This document shows positions 1 through 13,000 of a stretch of 64,000 nucleotides of DNA, piece by piece. Each line of letters starts with the position of its first letter. The first letter of the stretch is position 1. A model generated the notes under the pieces. That model did no database searches, had not been told where the DNA came from, and worked only from the letters and a program-made list of their open reading frames with translations. The translations under genes were made by a program, and so were the position numbers. The DNA is from Apostichopus japonicus (Eukaryota; Echinodermata; Holothuroidea; Aspidochirotida; Stichopodidae). The stretch is from contig NC_092565.1 in assembly GCF_037975245.1 (NCBI RefSeq), positions 7,060,999-7,124,998 on the forward strand, read 5' to 3'.

Positions 1-447
1 CTGATTTACAAAACAGTAGCTTGTAAAACAAATTTGCATAATAAGGGTAACATACAGATATATAGCCGGGTGTTCTCATTGACAAAATTGTGAATAATAC
101 ATACGTATTAGGGTATGCATGATTTAACTATAAACAGGACTGAAATTTGATTAATTAACACGAAATCACGTACCCAAATTGATCTTCTTCTTGTTGTTTA
201 AGAGACGAAGTTTTGTACGGAACGCATTTGGAAATTTTGACAGCATCACAAGTTACCATGTTCTTGGTTTTGCTCTACATTTTGAAAAGGAGTTTGGTTG
301 AAAAGGTAGTGGGGTCAGGGGTGGGGATTTACCGGAAGTGGTTTCAGTGGCGAAGGAGTCGCCGAGGGATCTCGTGCCCCTTAATTCCCCTTCCCCTCCT
401 CAACCAGTTTTTAAAGAGAAAAAAAGTTCGCCTTTTTAAAATCATTG

Positions 448-510
448 AATCGCCTCTGGCCCTCCCATAACTGTTCAGGCCCTTACCTAAACCAGTCAGG
501 GAGAATTTTG
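448..510 (+). repeat. Dispersed repeat family 2, copy 1
   Basis: Resembles 655-725: CTGGCCCTCCCAT, GTTCAGGCCC, ACCTAAACCAGTCAGGGA. Confidence 0.6.
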
Positions 511-654
511 AATTTATTATTATTATTTTATGATTAATTTATTATTGTGACTTTTGAATATGCCTCAGAATTTATCATTTTGATTCTTTTCTGAGGGTGG
601 GTGGGGGGGGGGGTTACCAAGATCCCCTACATGAGAGTCGGCTAAAATGACACC

Positions 655-725
655 AGGCCTCATTGATTCGTCTCCGGCCCTTCCATGGAGGTTCAGTTCC
701 CGACCTAAATCAGTCGAGGGAATGT
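655..725 (+). repeat. Dispersed repeat family 2, copy 2
   Basis: CCGGCCCTTCCATGGAGGTT, then CGACCTAAATCAGTCGAGGG; similar to 448-510 and, inverted, to 47950-48030. Confidence 0.65.
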
Positions 726-3700
726 TGAACCTCCTGCCCCACCCACCCCCTCCTCCCCCTACCACACACAGATATACCTTTGCTTCACCCGTAAATACCT
801 CTCTATTTGGAACGAAATTTTGTAGGATTTCACTTTTGTCAAGCAGCGGAATTCACACCTCAGTAGAGTGATCATATCTGGCAATCTGAAAGAGTGAATT
901 TTCATTCTTTGGAAATCAGAGTGTTGAAGATCTCACAGTCATTCCCAGACAATGAGGTAGTAAATGAGACACAAACGTACAGAAAAAAAAATGAAAGAAA
1001 AAAATTATTTCACAAGAAAAGATGTTATACAAAGAAAAAATGTTTCACATTCGGTAGCAAACGTTTGACCCATATTTGCATTTTATTGAAATATTCTAAT
1101 ATTCAAATATTCTACAATACGATGGAATAAAAGCAAAAGTTCCCATCCCCACCCCCACCCCCCACAAAGAAAAAAGAGGTTCGAAATTAACTATATATAT
1201 TCAGTTGTAATCTTTGTATTTATCCGAGCCTATTGTTTCCATACGGAAGTGATGTCACGAATGAAGTGGTTTAAATATTTTGGTAACATTATGTCCTACT
1301 TTGTGCACCTGTACCACTATATAAATATATATTTATAGATATATGTATTATATAGAATGGTCATATTAGCTAAGGCAATGCTAACAAAATGCACATTCGT
1401 GTTTCTAATTAAGATATGTATATATTGAATGCCGCCTCATACAAAAGTAAATACCAAACTACCACAATACTGGTATATTTGTTTTTCTCTCCCCACTATT
1501 TTTTTTTGAAGGGGTATCTATCGCATATTATTTGCGCTTGGTGACATGAACACACTTTTCAATATTAGTATTATTATTATTATTATTATAATTATGATTA
1601 TAGAATGCAACACAGTTTTCATTAGAGCTCTCTCATCATATTTTCCATTCTCAAATTCAACAATGTTTCCATTGTCAACCACCTGGAGTTGATACTGACT
1701 CGGTCGAGTAAAGCGGGTCCTACATTTCAAGTCTCAAGTGCTATGCATATTAGATCTAACACTAAACAATAATTACATTAGCTTTCTATTTTGGTATAGG
1801 TTCAAAAGTGACCCACTGACCCGAATAAGTCGCAGAATTCCTACATTTGGGAGGGAGGGTGGGTGAATTTAACTATGGTGGCCGAGATGGAACATGATTG
1901 TAGGAATATGATTGTGGATATCAGGAGTTTCACATATTTATTTAAAATCAAAAGCAATCCTTATTTATATATATATTTTTTTAAATGTGACACTCCACTC
2001 TCTTCTTTTTTTGTAACTATGGTGGCCGAGATGGGTCATAAATGGCTGTTATATTAGTTGAGATCTTTGCATATTTTATTGTAGGGCAAGTGTGTATACC
2101 CCAAAAATGACGGGTTCCTAAACAATGACATACCTCATTGCTCATTTATATCCCCCTCCCCACCCCCTCCTCTTCTCCCTCCACTTCTCCCCTCCTCCAT
2201 GTGTGAGTTTGTCTTTCTTTCTGTCGGGAAGAAAGAAAGATACATTTTCGGAATTGCATACCGGTACATATATCATTTGAAACACATGCTAGCATATGCA
2301 TATATTTTCCGATAACTTTTGAAAGCGTTAAAATACATAAGTGGTGCGAACCACTTTATTCCCGTATGCCCCAATTCCTTCCCACCCGTCTCCCCACCCC
2401 CCCCCCCAACTATTCAACTATATCAAAACTAGCTCAGAGTATCCTCGAAATAAAAATGATCCAACCAAGGTTAGCATATTTTAGTCTGATTATGGGAATG
2501 TTTTGTCAAACACACGTCTCCAATTGTTGTGTGTTTTTTCCCTCATATATACGTATACTAAGAGCCTATTTACCGATATTTTACGATCATATAATCACTA
2601 TCAACAAATAATCGGTCACGCGCCTGACGTGGCGTACACTCTTTGAAGTACCATTCGATGGACCAATCAAAAAAAAAAAACTAAGGGGAAAAAATCCTCC
2701 TTTAACAACTAATTACTGTATCATTAAGGCCTCAATAACCTCCTTTTACAAAGGGTGATTAACCAATGTATAAAAGCCCTTGTCGGTATATTTTATTGCA
2801 ATTAAATCAATCGTTTGATAAAGAGACACAATAAAATGGTTCACTACCATTAAGGAGTCGGCACCTCGTATATTGACGGCATCAAGACCCTTACCTATTT
2901 ATCATTGTGCTCGAATGTTTACCCAAACGTTACGGAAAAGAATAATAAAAGAAAAAGGAAGGGGGTGGAGAGAAAGCGAAATAAAAAAAAAATAAAAGAA
3001 ATCTCAAGTGACGCAAAGCGGAGGAAACGTATACATTCTCCTTGAAAAGTACAAGCTCTTTGCGCTCCCTTTAAAGTACTTAGATTTAACAATAACGAAA
3101 AAGATTTTTTTTAATTATTATTATTATAAAGAAATGGTTTAAATCATTATACCCTTTTATTGGGGTCGATTATAGGAAATGATACCGTGGGTATATAGAC
3201 ACGTGCATGGCCGCTTATATTGCATTTTCATTGAAAAGCACTTGAAATGTAATTATGAACTGGATCGTGGCGAAGCGTCAGTTCTTTAGAAAGACATGCA
3301 TACTCTCTATAAAAAAAAAAAAAAAGGAAGACCAGTGTCAAGACTAGTAAGGGTAAGCTTAACATTATGGTTAAGGTTATTACACCGGTGTTTCCCTGGG
3401 TTTTTGTTTGGCTTCGGATATCTGTGATTACTTGACGATGGTAAATAAAAGATGATTGAAACACATACACACACAAGCAAGCACTGACACACTCACACAC
3501 ACACACACACACACATACGAGCATACAGATTCTTAAAAGAAATCGATAGAGGACGCAGTTTCCTCTCGTATTTCTGTCGGACAATTTGAATGACCTTGTG
3601 ACGCCACGTCAAGAAATGACAACTCTATCAAAGCAAAAACCAGCGTCAAAATTTAAGAAAGCCAAGATTAGGATTTAAAGATGCAACACCGGTGTGCTCT

Positions 3701-4696
3701 GAAAAGAAAGAGAACTTTTTTGACATTGTGTATATTTTTTTTATTATTATCTTATATTTTATTTATTATTCCTCTTTTTTAGGGATGGGGGGGTGCCATC
3801 TTCATTAACATTGTCAGTTTCGTCTTAACATTGATGAAGCTGATGTCAGCCAATATTATTCCAGGCAAAGGAAATGTAAGTTACAAAAATTAGAGACTTG
3901 GTTTTTCATGTATAATCACATGCATTATTATGCACAACATGTGCATCACTTATTCAACATGAATAAGAATAACTAACAATACGACACTTCACAAAAAAAG
4001 GTTGATGTGTAGGCCTATTTTGTTAATTAAATATCATCACCTTTTCACCCTCCGTGGCTCACCCCCCCCCCTTCCCCACCTCTCCTCCTCCCCCAAACGT
4101 TTGCCCAATTGCCAAACATTGTTTGAAGAAACGCTATATTCCAGGGTAATATGTGTTATATAGTAATAGGAATAAAACACATTGTCCACGTACAGATAGC
4201 TTAGGTTACTTCTCCGATGTAATCGGTATGTTTATCCTATAACGTACTTGTAATTACAAATTACCGTAATTATTATTATTGCTTTTAAACACTTACCCAA
4301 TATCGTTCGTTATATCAATTAATCGTTTCGAACGCCAATATTTCTCGTGAAGTGCTCAATTCCGTCTTATGTAATATCCGATTATATTTGAGTGGGCGAG
4401 AAATTTTGCTGAGGCGGGACACGGAGGGAGGCGGGTCGGTGGGGCGGGGTTAATATTATGGGCAATGTTTCCTGCTGGATGTCTTTTACTCCCCCTCCCG
4501 ACCTGTCACCTCCCCCCTACGCCCTATCACTAATGGATACAAACCCTTATTAGGTATGAGAAATATTCCTTAATGTGGATATAAACAAGAAGCTATATAT
4601 ATTACTCGCATATGTATATATCTATAACGTCACAAAACATACGGTAAAGGAGGAGCATGCATGCACTCTGTATACTTGTAAACTCGTTTGTACAAA

Positions 4697-4699
<3 letters not shown>

Positions 4700-4777
<78 letters not shown>

Positions 4778-4778
4778 G
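4700..4778. repeat. (TA)n microsatellite
   Basis: Near-pure AT dinucleotide array. Confidence 0.97.
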
Positions 4779-5772
4779 CCTGGCCTCATTAACCGACCAT
4801 ACCGCTTTAAGAGGTCAAACCATCAAGATATTCAGTAACAGAATTCATAAAGGATCCTTATCCGAGGCGATTGTTGACAAATTATTCTGGGAGTGTTTGA
4901 CTTTGATTAAATGAAATCAATCAAATTGCAATCATCATACGTATCTCTGATTGGTTAGTTTGTTTAGGTAAACGTTGGAATGGTCAACTTGATAACATTT
5001 ATATTTACGTAGAATATTATCTTATAAAAGTTTGATTTTTTTTTGTCGTGAATGAGAAACATCTGTAAATTGAATTCACATTTTTCAGGAAGATTTTAGG
5101 CAGTTCTTGTGGTTTTGCGCTATCGAATGTAGTCGCACGGCCCACTGCCTCTCGAAATCCCCCCACCCCCCCCCCACAAAAACCCCTCACCTCCTATTCA
5201 ATCGAGACTTGTCAAAAGAACAATTTTAAAAGAGTGCTTATAGCTTAAAGTGCAAGATTATCTTTCTTCTGAAATGAAACTTCATAACATCGTGAACATA
5301 TTTATATAGCGTATGATGCATTCCGATTCCAAGCGTAGAGGGTATAGGTCCGTACAAAGTTTAGGCATATACCGCATGACTAGGCTATGAACTTTAGTAA
5401 CAGTGACTTTTCGTGTATGCAAAGGTCAACTATAAAGCTTGACCTTGCATACTGAAGTAACTTCTGCTCGAGTATATGAATAAATAAACGTAAAATAAGA
5501 GGAATTCAGAAGTGAAGGATAGCGGGTATGACTACATAGGTACAAAGGTATCATAAGAGCATAGCCTATATAGGGTAAACATGAAACAAGTATTATGGTA
5601 AATAATAGGAATATTTATCTTACAATCGGCTTTACAAAGAATGAAATATTGTACAAGAAGCATTAACTGGCTTTATACCGGAACGGCAATCATCAAAGCA
5701 TCATTTGAAAAGTATGCGATCCCCTTTTGTTGTTCGTATTGAGTGTTTGTACAAATAAGTATATATTTAATA

Positions 5773-5896
<124 letters not shown>

Positions 5897-6719
5897 AAGG
5901 ATTGCCTGGCTGGGTGCACTGCGTCGAGTGCCGTTTGTTCGACAGATGAACAGATGTTAAGTAACCTACAAAGTCTGTGCGAGGGTATACTGTAGTAGTC
6001 AGTTTGTTGCCTTTTATGAAGTATAGTCTTTTCCCTTCTTTTTCTCCCCTTCTAATAAATTCAACCACTAACTTTGATAATATCTTTCATCTGGGATACA
6101 TCCGTGGTTAAGGCATTTGTGTGCTTGTTACCTCACAAACCAGAACAAACATAGAAGCTGTCATGCTAATTGATGGACAAGGCGTGGTTATCTGATTCCG
6201 TATGTTGGTCTGAGTAAGCTATTAGATCTATCTTTACTTGTCTCTTTACTTGGATCATTATCCACGACAGACGAAAAAATGCCCTACTTTAATCAACAAG
6301 AAAAGGAAAGAAAGAAAAAAGTAAAAGAAAAGAAAAGAAAACGTAAATAAAATAAAGGAATGGACTTTGCGCTCTGTACCCTGCTGCATGTACGCTATAT
6401 ACGACTGAGACTGCAGCCCAGATTCCTTGTAAGAAAGATTACTACTTCAAAATGTGACAAGGTAGCGTCACTTTGGAGAAGCTTCTAATTTCTTGCTGTA
6501 GTCTATAATCTTAGCCAAGAATGATCGTGATATTGACAGTTTTTATTAGAGGAGGTCAAAAAAAGGGATGATCTGCCAAGTAGTATGTATTCCGGAAAAG
6601 AATTAAGGTTAATTTACCAACAGAGGAGAAAGAAAATGATAAGTGTCCCAGAGGAAGATGTGTATAACATGTGTTTGGGTGTGCATGTATGTGTGTATGT
6701 ATGTATGTATGTGTGTATG

Positions 6720-6841
<122 letters not shown>

Positions 6842-8301
6842 CCAGACTTTGGATAACCCGGCTTGATTCATTGTGTAGTTTAAGATTACCTCTACCCTGA
6901 AACTTGCAATTTGCAAACATACTAAATGTTGATTACGTGTATCTTATCACGTGATTCCTAAACAGTCTAACATGATTTGTGTGTGTGTATGTGTTTACAG
7001 TTGATGTTCAAATATTGGTTAATCCTATTGGTAATAATATACACTAGCCTATACGTCTATTCACTATATATGTTAACGCAAAACTAGCCTAAGCTTTAAC
7101 CTTTGTCACCCTCTACGTTGATATAAATCGTGTATGGTAGGCTATGATCATACGTTTACACACGAAACACTCTTACATAAAATTCATCTCGATAAAACAA
7201 AGGATTAACCTAAGTAACGGTCAACAAAGGCTAAGCCTATAAGTTCATAACTCCTTTTTAGTACCACATGCTGTATCCATGGGTCCATGGGTATTCTTCA
7301 AGTGTAAAGGAACAAAAAAAAAAAAGCAAAAAAACACTGTACACACAGTAATTGACAATGTAAACATTGCTAGCTAACCAAACTGTAAACTCTGTATTTA
7401 CCGCCGTTATCTCTTCAACAAGTTAAGACGGTTTATCTGATTAAACTCTAGGGCAAGTGCCAATCAATACCTGCCTACGATGACCGCGCAATATCTAGTG
7501 CCATTGTTGCAAGTCTTCCAAAACGTTGAGTCGTTTTAAGCGTGGTCTTTACAAACAGAATGTTCTGGACAGTTTATATGTGCCATTAAATCCATGTTCT
7601 TCTTAACCGTGGTCGATGTGGACCAAAATCCAACACTGGTGTCTATATTGTCTACAATTGTCATAATGATCAAATCACCTTATTACATTTAAGTCAAAAA
7701 GATGATTTATCTAATAACCTAGGCCTACTGAATGTAACGGTAGGTTGTATCGTGTTGCGCCTCTATATATTTTGATAGCCTCTTTACCCGGCTAGGTTTC
7801 GTTAATGCTGTAGCCTATACGTTTAATGTGTAATACACTGCTCTCTTGACTTTTTCCTGAAATGACTATGAAGTGATGCAACATACGCAACGCTAGATGG
7901 TATAAAAAGTTCAACGATAGCAACCTATAGTTTATAATTTATTTCACCGTGGGAACTTGTCAATCAAAGAAAGATTGTCATAATATTAATTTAAAAAAAA
8001 ATGCGGTAAACATTGTTATAAATCCATTTTTTAAAATAAAGTTTTGACATTTTTAAACTTATTACATTCATACCTCATGGTTGCTGATAACATAAGGGGA
8101 AATTATGTCCGTCATGATCACGTGACCACATCTGGAATGAATGGGGATAGAACTATTCTGGCAATGGAACATGCCCACATTTGAAAAGTGGGAATGTTAT
8201 TTCTAGTTATTTGCCAGATTGAACACGGTTTAATCTTTGAAATGAATATTCATATTTAAATGTTCAGAATGTGAAATGCATGTTTTTATTACACTTTTCA
8301 G

Positions 8302-8456
8302 CTGCTGGCTTATCCGACAGAAGATCAGTGGATGTTACTGTGCCGAATGCTAATGATCACCCCCTCATGCAACAATGGAATCACCATGGTGCTCCACTAA
8401 CTAATACAGAACCCGCTATCATCGACGCCCCAAAGGAGATAAGACTTGCCTTAGAG
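8302..8456 (+). CDS. AhR-like gene, exon with bHLH/PAS-A linker
   Basis: The acceptor is ...acacttttcag and the donor is GAG|gtaaat. The exon opens with two bases that finish a codon and ends in phase 0, matching the PAS-A exon. It encodes a hydrophilic 51-residue stretch ending IRLALE, which runs straight into SLDSFLLVV of PAS-A. In AhR proteins the same place is filled by a poorly conserved linker ending just before the PAS-A core. The exon itself carries no diagnostic motif, so it is accepted on splice sites, phase and position. Confidence 0.6.
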
Positions 8457-10022
8457 GTAAATATATATTTCACTATCGCTCTCTTACCCCTGTGATTAAC
8501 CTTACCCAATATGATAAAGTCAAAGGTAAAGACATGATCAATTTCAGTCAACATGGCACCCTTCCTATGAAATTACTTACTGTACATATTTTGTTTCGAA
8601 TCGGACTAATTTTAATGTCGGGTTTGACGCATGCGCAAGGTCGGGTACAGATGTAACGTTTGAAAGTTCTAATCTCCTGACATGAAAGTGCTTCTTGAAA
8701 CTTTTTACGTAAAGACCTAAAATTGTCTAATATACTCACAATTTTCCAAATTTTCGCATTACATTTACCTCCATTTTTCTGCATTTTTGACAGCCAAGCC
8801 ATAAAACAATAAGAAACAAAAATCAAGTATGTTAAAAGGTTGTCACACCCCGTTTGCTTTATCGCACTTATCCTGATGTGAAATCATATATGGGGTATGT
8901 CACCTTTTACAAAACTCGTGTAAAAGATGGGGCTGTTCCGTTAAAATTACTGGTCAAAGACGAATATTGTTTTACAAGTCAATCTTTCTAAAACTGTGCG
9001 TAAGCGCAGACATTTGCTTAAATTTACAAAGGCGCTTTGTTTATAGATTTACTTGAAAGGGAATGGGTGCATTTTTTCGTACCTTTTGACAAAGGTATTC
9101 GTCTTTGTCGTGTGTCATTGTGATCGCTCCATGGTGAGAAACATTAATTATCATATAAGAGAAAATCCAATTGGTAATTTAGAAATGATATAATTGTTCC
9201 TTTTTTTTCGTCACATTTCTTTAATTTTTTTTTTTTATCATATCAATCACCATGCCGCACCCCCTCTTTCCCCGTCCCTAATTATTTTAAGTCGTTATCA
9301 TTTATATTTTTAAAGAAACCTGGTTTACTTTTCTGTCGCAGTTCTATCATTCAAATTGTATGTGCTGCAAACAAATACTTCGCTTTTAACATCCCAAAAT
9401 CAGACTTTCACAACTGTCTTTTCTGAAAGGCGCATGAAAATGTTGCCGAGTTTCCAACTTATGGCAAACATCCGATATTGTGATTTCGTCCCCTTTTTTC
9501 GTCATATGTCTAATAATTTTTTGGTATTTATTTAAGTACACCTGTCTCATTTTCGATCGTGCTGTCTCAAGTACCTTTCCCTTTCAAATAGATGTTTATT
9601 GACTCAGTCATTTCACCTGTAACATTGCTCTAGTCATACCGCCATCGTTGTCCAACACATGCCAGCCGCCAGAAATCTGTGCCGGTGTTTTTAGAACATT
9701 CACCCATTAACTAGCTCTGTGACACTGAATTGATATTTTCGACAATTTGGTTGAATTTGACAATAATTGGTAATTAGGCCTTCTGCCGGATGGGTAGGGT
9801 GTGGTATTGGTGGAGAGGGTGGAGTGATTATTAGGGGGAAGAAAAGCCTTCTTGTATACCTCTAGAACCCTTTATTGGTCGTTTAATTCGTTACCAAGGA
9901 GGCAACCATTTTCCTTTTTTTATAATTTCTTTTCTTTAACATGGCGAATAATCTATGCCGCTCTCTTTTGAATAGAACATTTCAAACCCTCCTTGTTTTT
10001 TTGTGGATCCACTACATGTTTA

Positions 10023-10084
<62 letters not shown>

Positions 10085-13000
10085 TAATCTCTTTTGTAAT
10101 TTTGTCATATCAATCGTGAGATAATACCTAACCAGAAATGTTTCAGAACATTTTTATAGACGACCGGCTTTAGTGTGTATTGTCTACAAAACTGAATGCT
10201 GACGTCACTCCGTATCTGGGAGTCCCAGTCTAACTGTCACCGTAGGTTTTAATATTTAAAGATAAGTTCAATGCCTTGATTGATAGGTCACAGTGTTGAC
10301 TTAAATTTTCAGATCAAACAAGTGTCCTTTAATAGGTGACATAATCTTTTCATATCGAATTGCCCTGGGATCTAAAATAGATCTTAAACACACGTGATTG
10401 ACTTTAAGTATACTGTCCATTTTCCAAGAGAAGTTTTGTCGAGAAGAAATAAAAGCGGCAAGGTTGCAGTCCAGGTTAATATTAGACCTTTCCTAATAAA
10501 GTTGTCGTAGGGAGGGACTGGATGCCGGATATTACGAGCGATTATACATGGAACCATGAAAATCACTACCACATCCGGCTCCCCCACCCCCCCCCCCTTC
10601 TCTCACCGTACCATAGTAATTCCCTCCTCAATTTTGAACTATATATGCTCCGTGAAAGTTGCTGAGTTTCATAAATCAAATTATAAAAATACAGACATAT
10701 ATTCTTCTTTTAAGGGTTCACGAATACTTTTGGCGGGGGCGGGGGGATCGCATGGTCTTGAAATCCCCTCCCGACTGCAACCCATTTTAACAAAGCATCA
10801 CGATTTATTCAAACAAGTATTTTACGACTTTTTAATGTTCTTGGAATACTCAATTTTTTCTCTAAGCAGTAAATCATAGACTGGGCTCACAAGCATGTCA
10901 TATTCTTAGGGTTGGGATGGGGGAAGGGGTAGAATAGGGGTGGGACAGGGAAGGTTTATGGTTCATTGTTACGGTGGAGTACATGAATCAAAATACATTT
11001 TGAACAGCACGTTTGGCGTTTTGTATCTCCAGTGAGCTTTACCTGAAATTCCAACCAATGGTACATATTTAACAGTCATCAAACAGACCACATTTCAAAT
11101 TTGACACCAATGTTTCATTTTCTCATTTTATTACCTTGTTTCAATGTTATAAACTAAATAAGAAGCTCTCTGTTGAAGAGCCATTTGTTTTCTACTCTTG
11201 TAAATTATATGGAGGAGACAACAGTAGAAATATACACTGAAAAACTGCCAAAGTCAAACCTCGGAGCAGATACTTGGGCAAAGAGACTAGAATCTCAACA
11301 TAATACAATAGCTCCCTCTATTACCACCTTTAAAGTGGCAAAGGGTCTGAATATGTTAACAATTGGAACACACAACATTTTCGGTCGAGTTCATCAGATG
11401 AAACATTAACTCAATACTTCGAAAGTTTACAACGCTTGTAAATAATTGGTTTTTGAAATTATACAAAAAAAGATGGATTAAATTAACAAAAAGGCTGGTA
11501 ATGAGGAGCCAAACTTCTTATCAACTTAGCCTTTTAAGTAGCATGCATTCAGAGGTTAAGCACAATATAAATCTGAATATGTTGAAATCAGATCTAGAAC
11601 TATTGACACGTTACTAGCACTGAAAGCTTTTTTTCTTCTTGGACTACCTCACATCAAGACTGAAATTCTACCTAAGGTCTCCCATTAAGAACCACACAGT
11701 GAATTTATTTCTACCGTCATACCCCAAAAATTGACTTAACAATCGTCATCTGCCTTGAAACAGAATACTCAGTTCGCGCTCTAACTGTTTTGTCAAAAGA
11801 CTATTCGTGAAAAGAATCCGCCCAGATGGGAGCAGGACGTTCAATATAGAAGTGACTTTATCCGGTTTCAGGAGAATGTCTATTTCTTGAGTTGGTAGCT
11901 TCACATACTCATCTATAGTTTTAACTATCATGTTTAAAGCAGTCTGAGCTTGCAAAGTATTTTCTGACTTTTCCAAAATTAAAATAAAGCCAAGCTTGTG
12001 TTTCATCTGCCACACAATTGTCTTGTCATTGGCAAATACTTCTTGTTGCTGAAACCTGAAGATTCCTTTCTGGATACTGTCTTCCTTGGGTAAATTCTCA
12101 AAGTAAGCACCGTCGTAAAGTCTCGGTATGTCGAACGTCCTCTGTTGGAATTCGTATTCTGATTGGACTCTCTCGGTAACAAGTCGCAATTGCTCTTTGT
12201 TCAATCCCCTTAAGACCTCTCCCTTTGGCTCATTAGATGACATTTCAAGACACCAGTCTTCTTGCCCGTAGGTGCTCGTAAATATTACCTCTCCCTCTCC
12301 TGATTTAGAGCCAGCCTCTCCAAAGGAGGAAATTAAAAATGAATAAACCATCCTCTCTGTCGAGCCCTGCCTTCAAACTGCGTAGGAGTTCATCCAATGC
12401 GCTCTGGTTAATATCATCAGTGTCAAGCAATTGTGTATTATTTGCTGTATAATTTCTGCAAGATGAAAAAAAAGAAACTAGTGAATGATCAATGAGGATG
12501 CAAATCGATGACATATTTTGAAAACATTTTCTCGCACGAAATGTGTTCTCGACGAAATGAGAAACTTGACTACAAAACAAAACCTACGCAAAACATTAAG
12601 GTTATACATTAATTAAAAGTTACACCCAACATAAAATAGTTAAAATTCGCGGAACTGTTACCTATTTCTTTTTGGTAATCCTTCGTTAATTTGTTAGTAA
12701 CAAATACACAAAACGAATACACAAACGTCATGCTTTTACACATGAACGACGGAAACTTCTCCGTTTCAAAAGTGGAAACTATATTACACATTCACAGCAT
12801 TAACAAATATCTGACTAACCACGACAATACTCAGTATAAGTACAGAAGTAAGTTTGGCCTAACTGTTCATGTTACATATATGCTGACAACGGAGTAAGCC
12901 TAGTAATATAGTAATACTAGTAGTATTAGTAATACAATAGTAGTAGCATTCGCATCGCACGAGCTGTGAATCAACTTACCGACCAGGCAGTGTATAGAAG

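Noticed and set aside
3796-3878. Possible + strand exon ending AAAT|gtaagt
   Set aside because: Good donor, but the translation is not bHLH-like, the upstream acceptor is followed by a G-run, and nothing joins it to the PAS gene by phase or content.
6095-6160. tRNA-like stretch (TCCGTGGTTAAGGC)
   Set aside because: An A-box-like word is present, but no B box follows at the right distance and no cloverleaf can be drawn.
12305-12580. 91-codon - strand ORF overlapping AP5S1 as an unspliced gene
   Set aside because: Its first part lies upstream of a strong splice acceptor and is probably intron; only the part after 12455 is likely transcribed as mature RNA.
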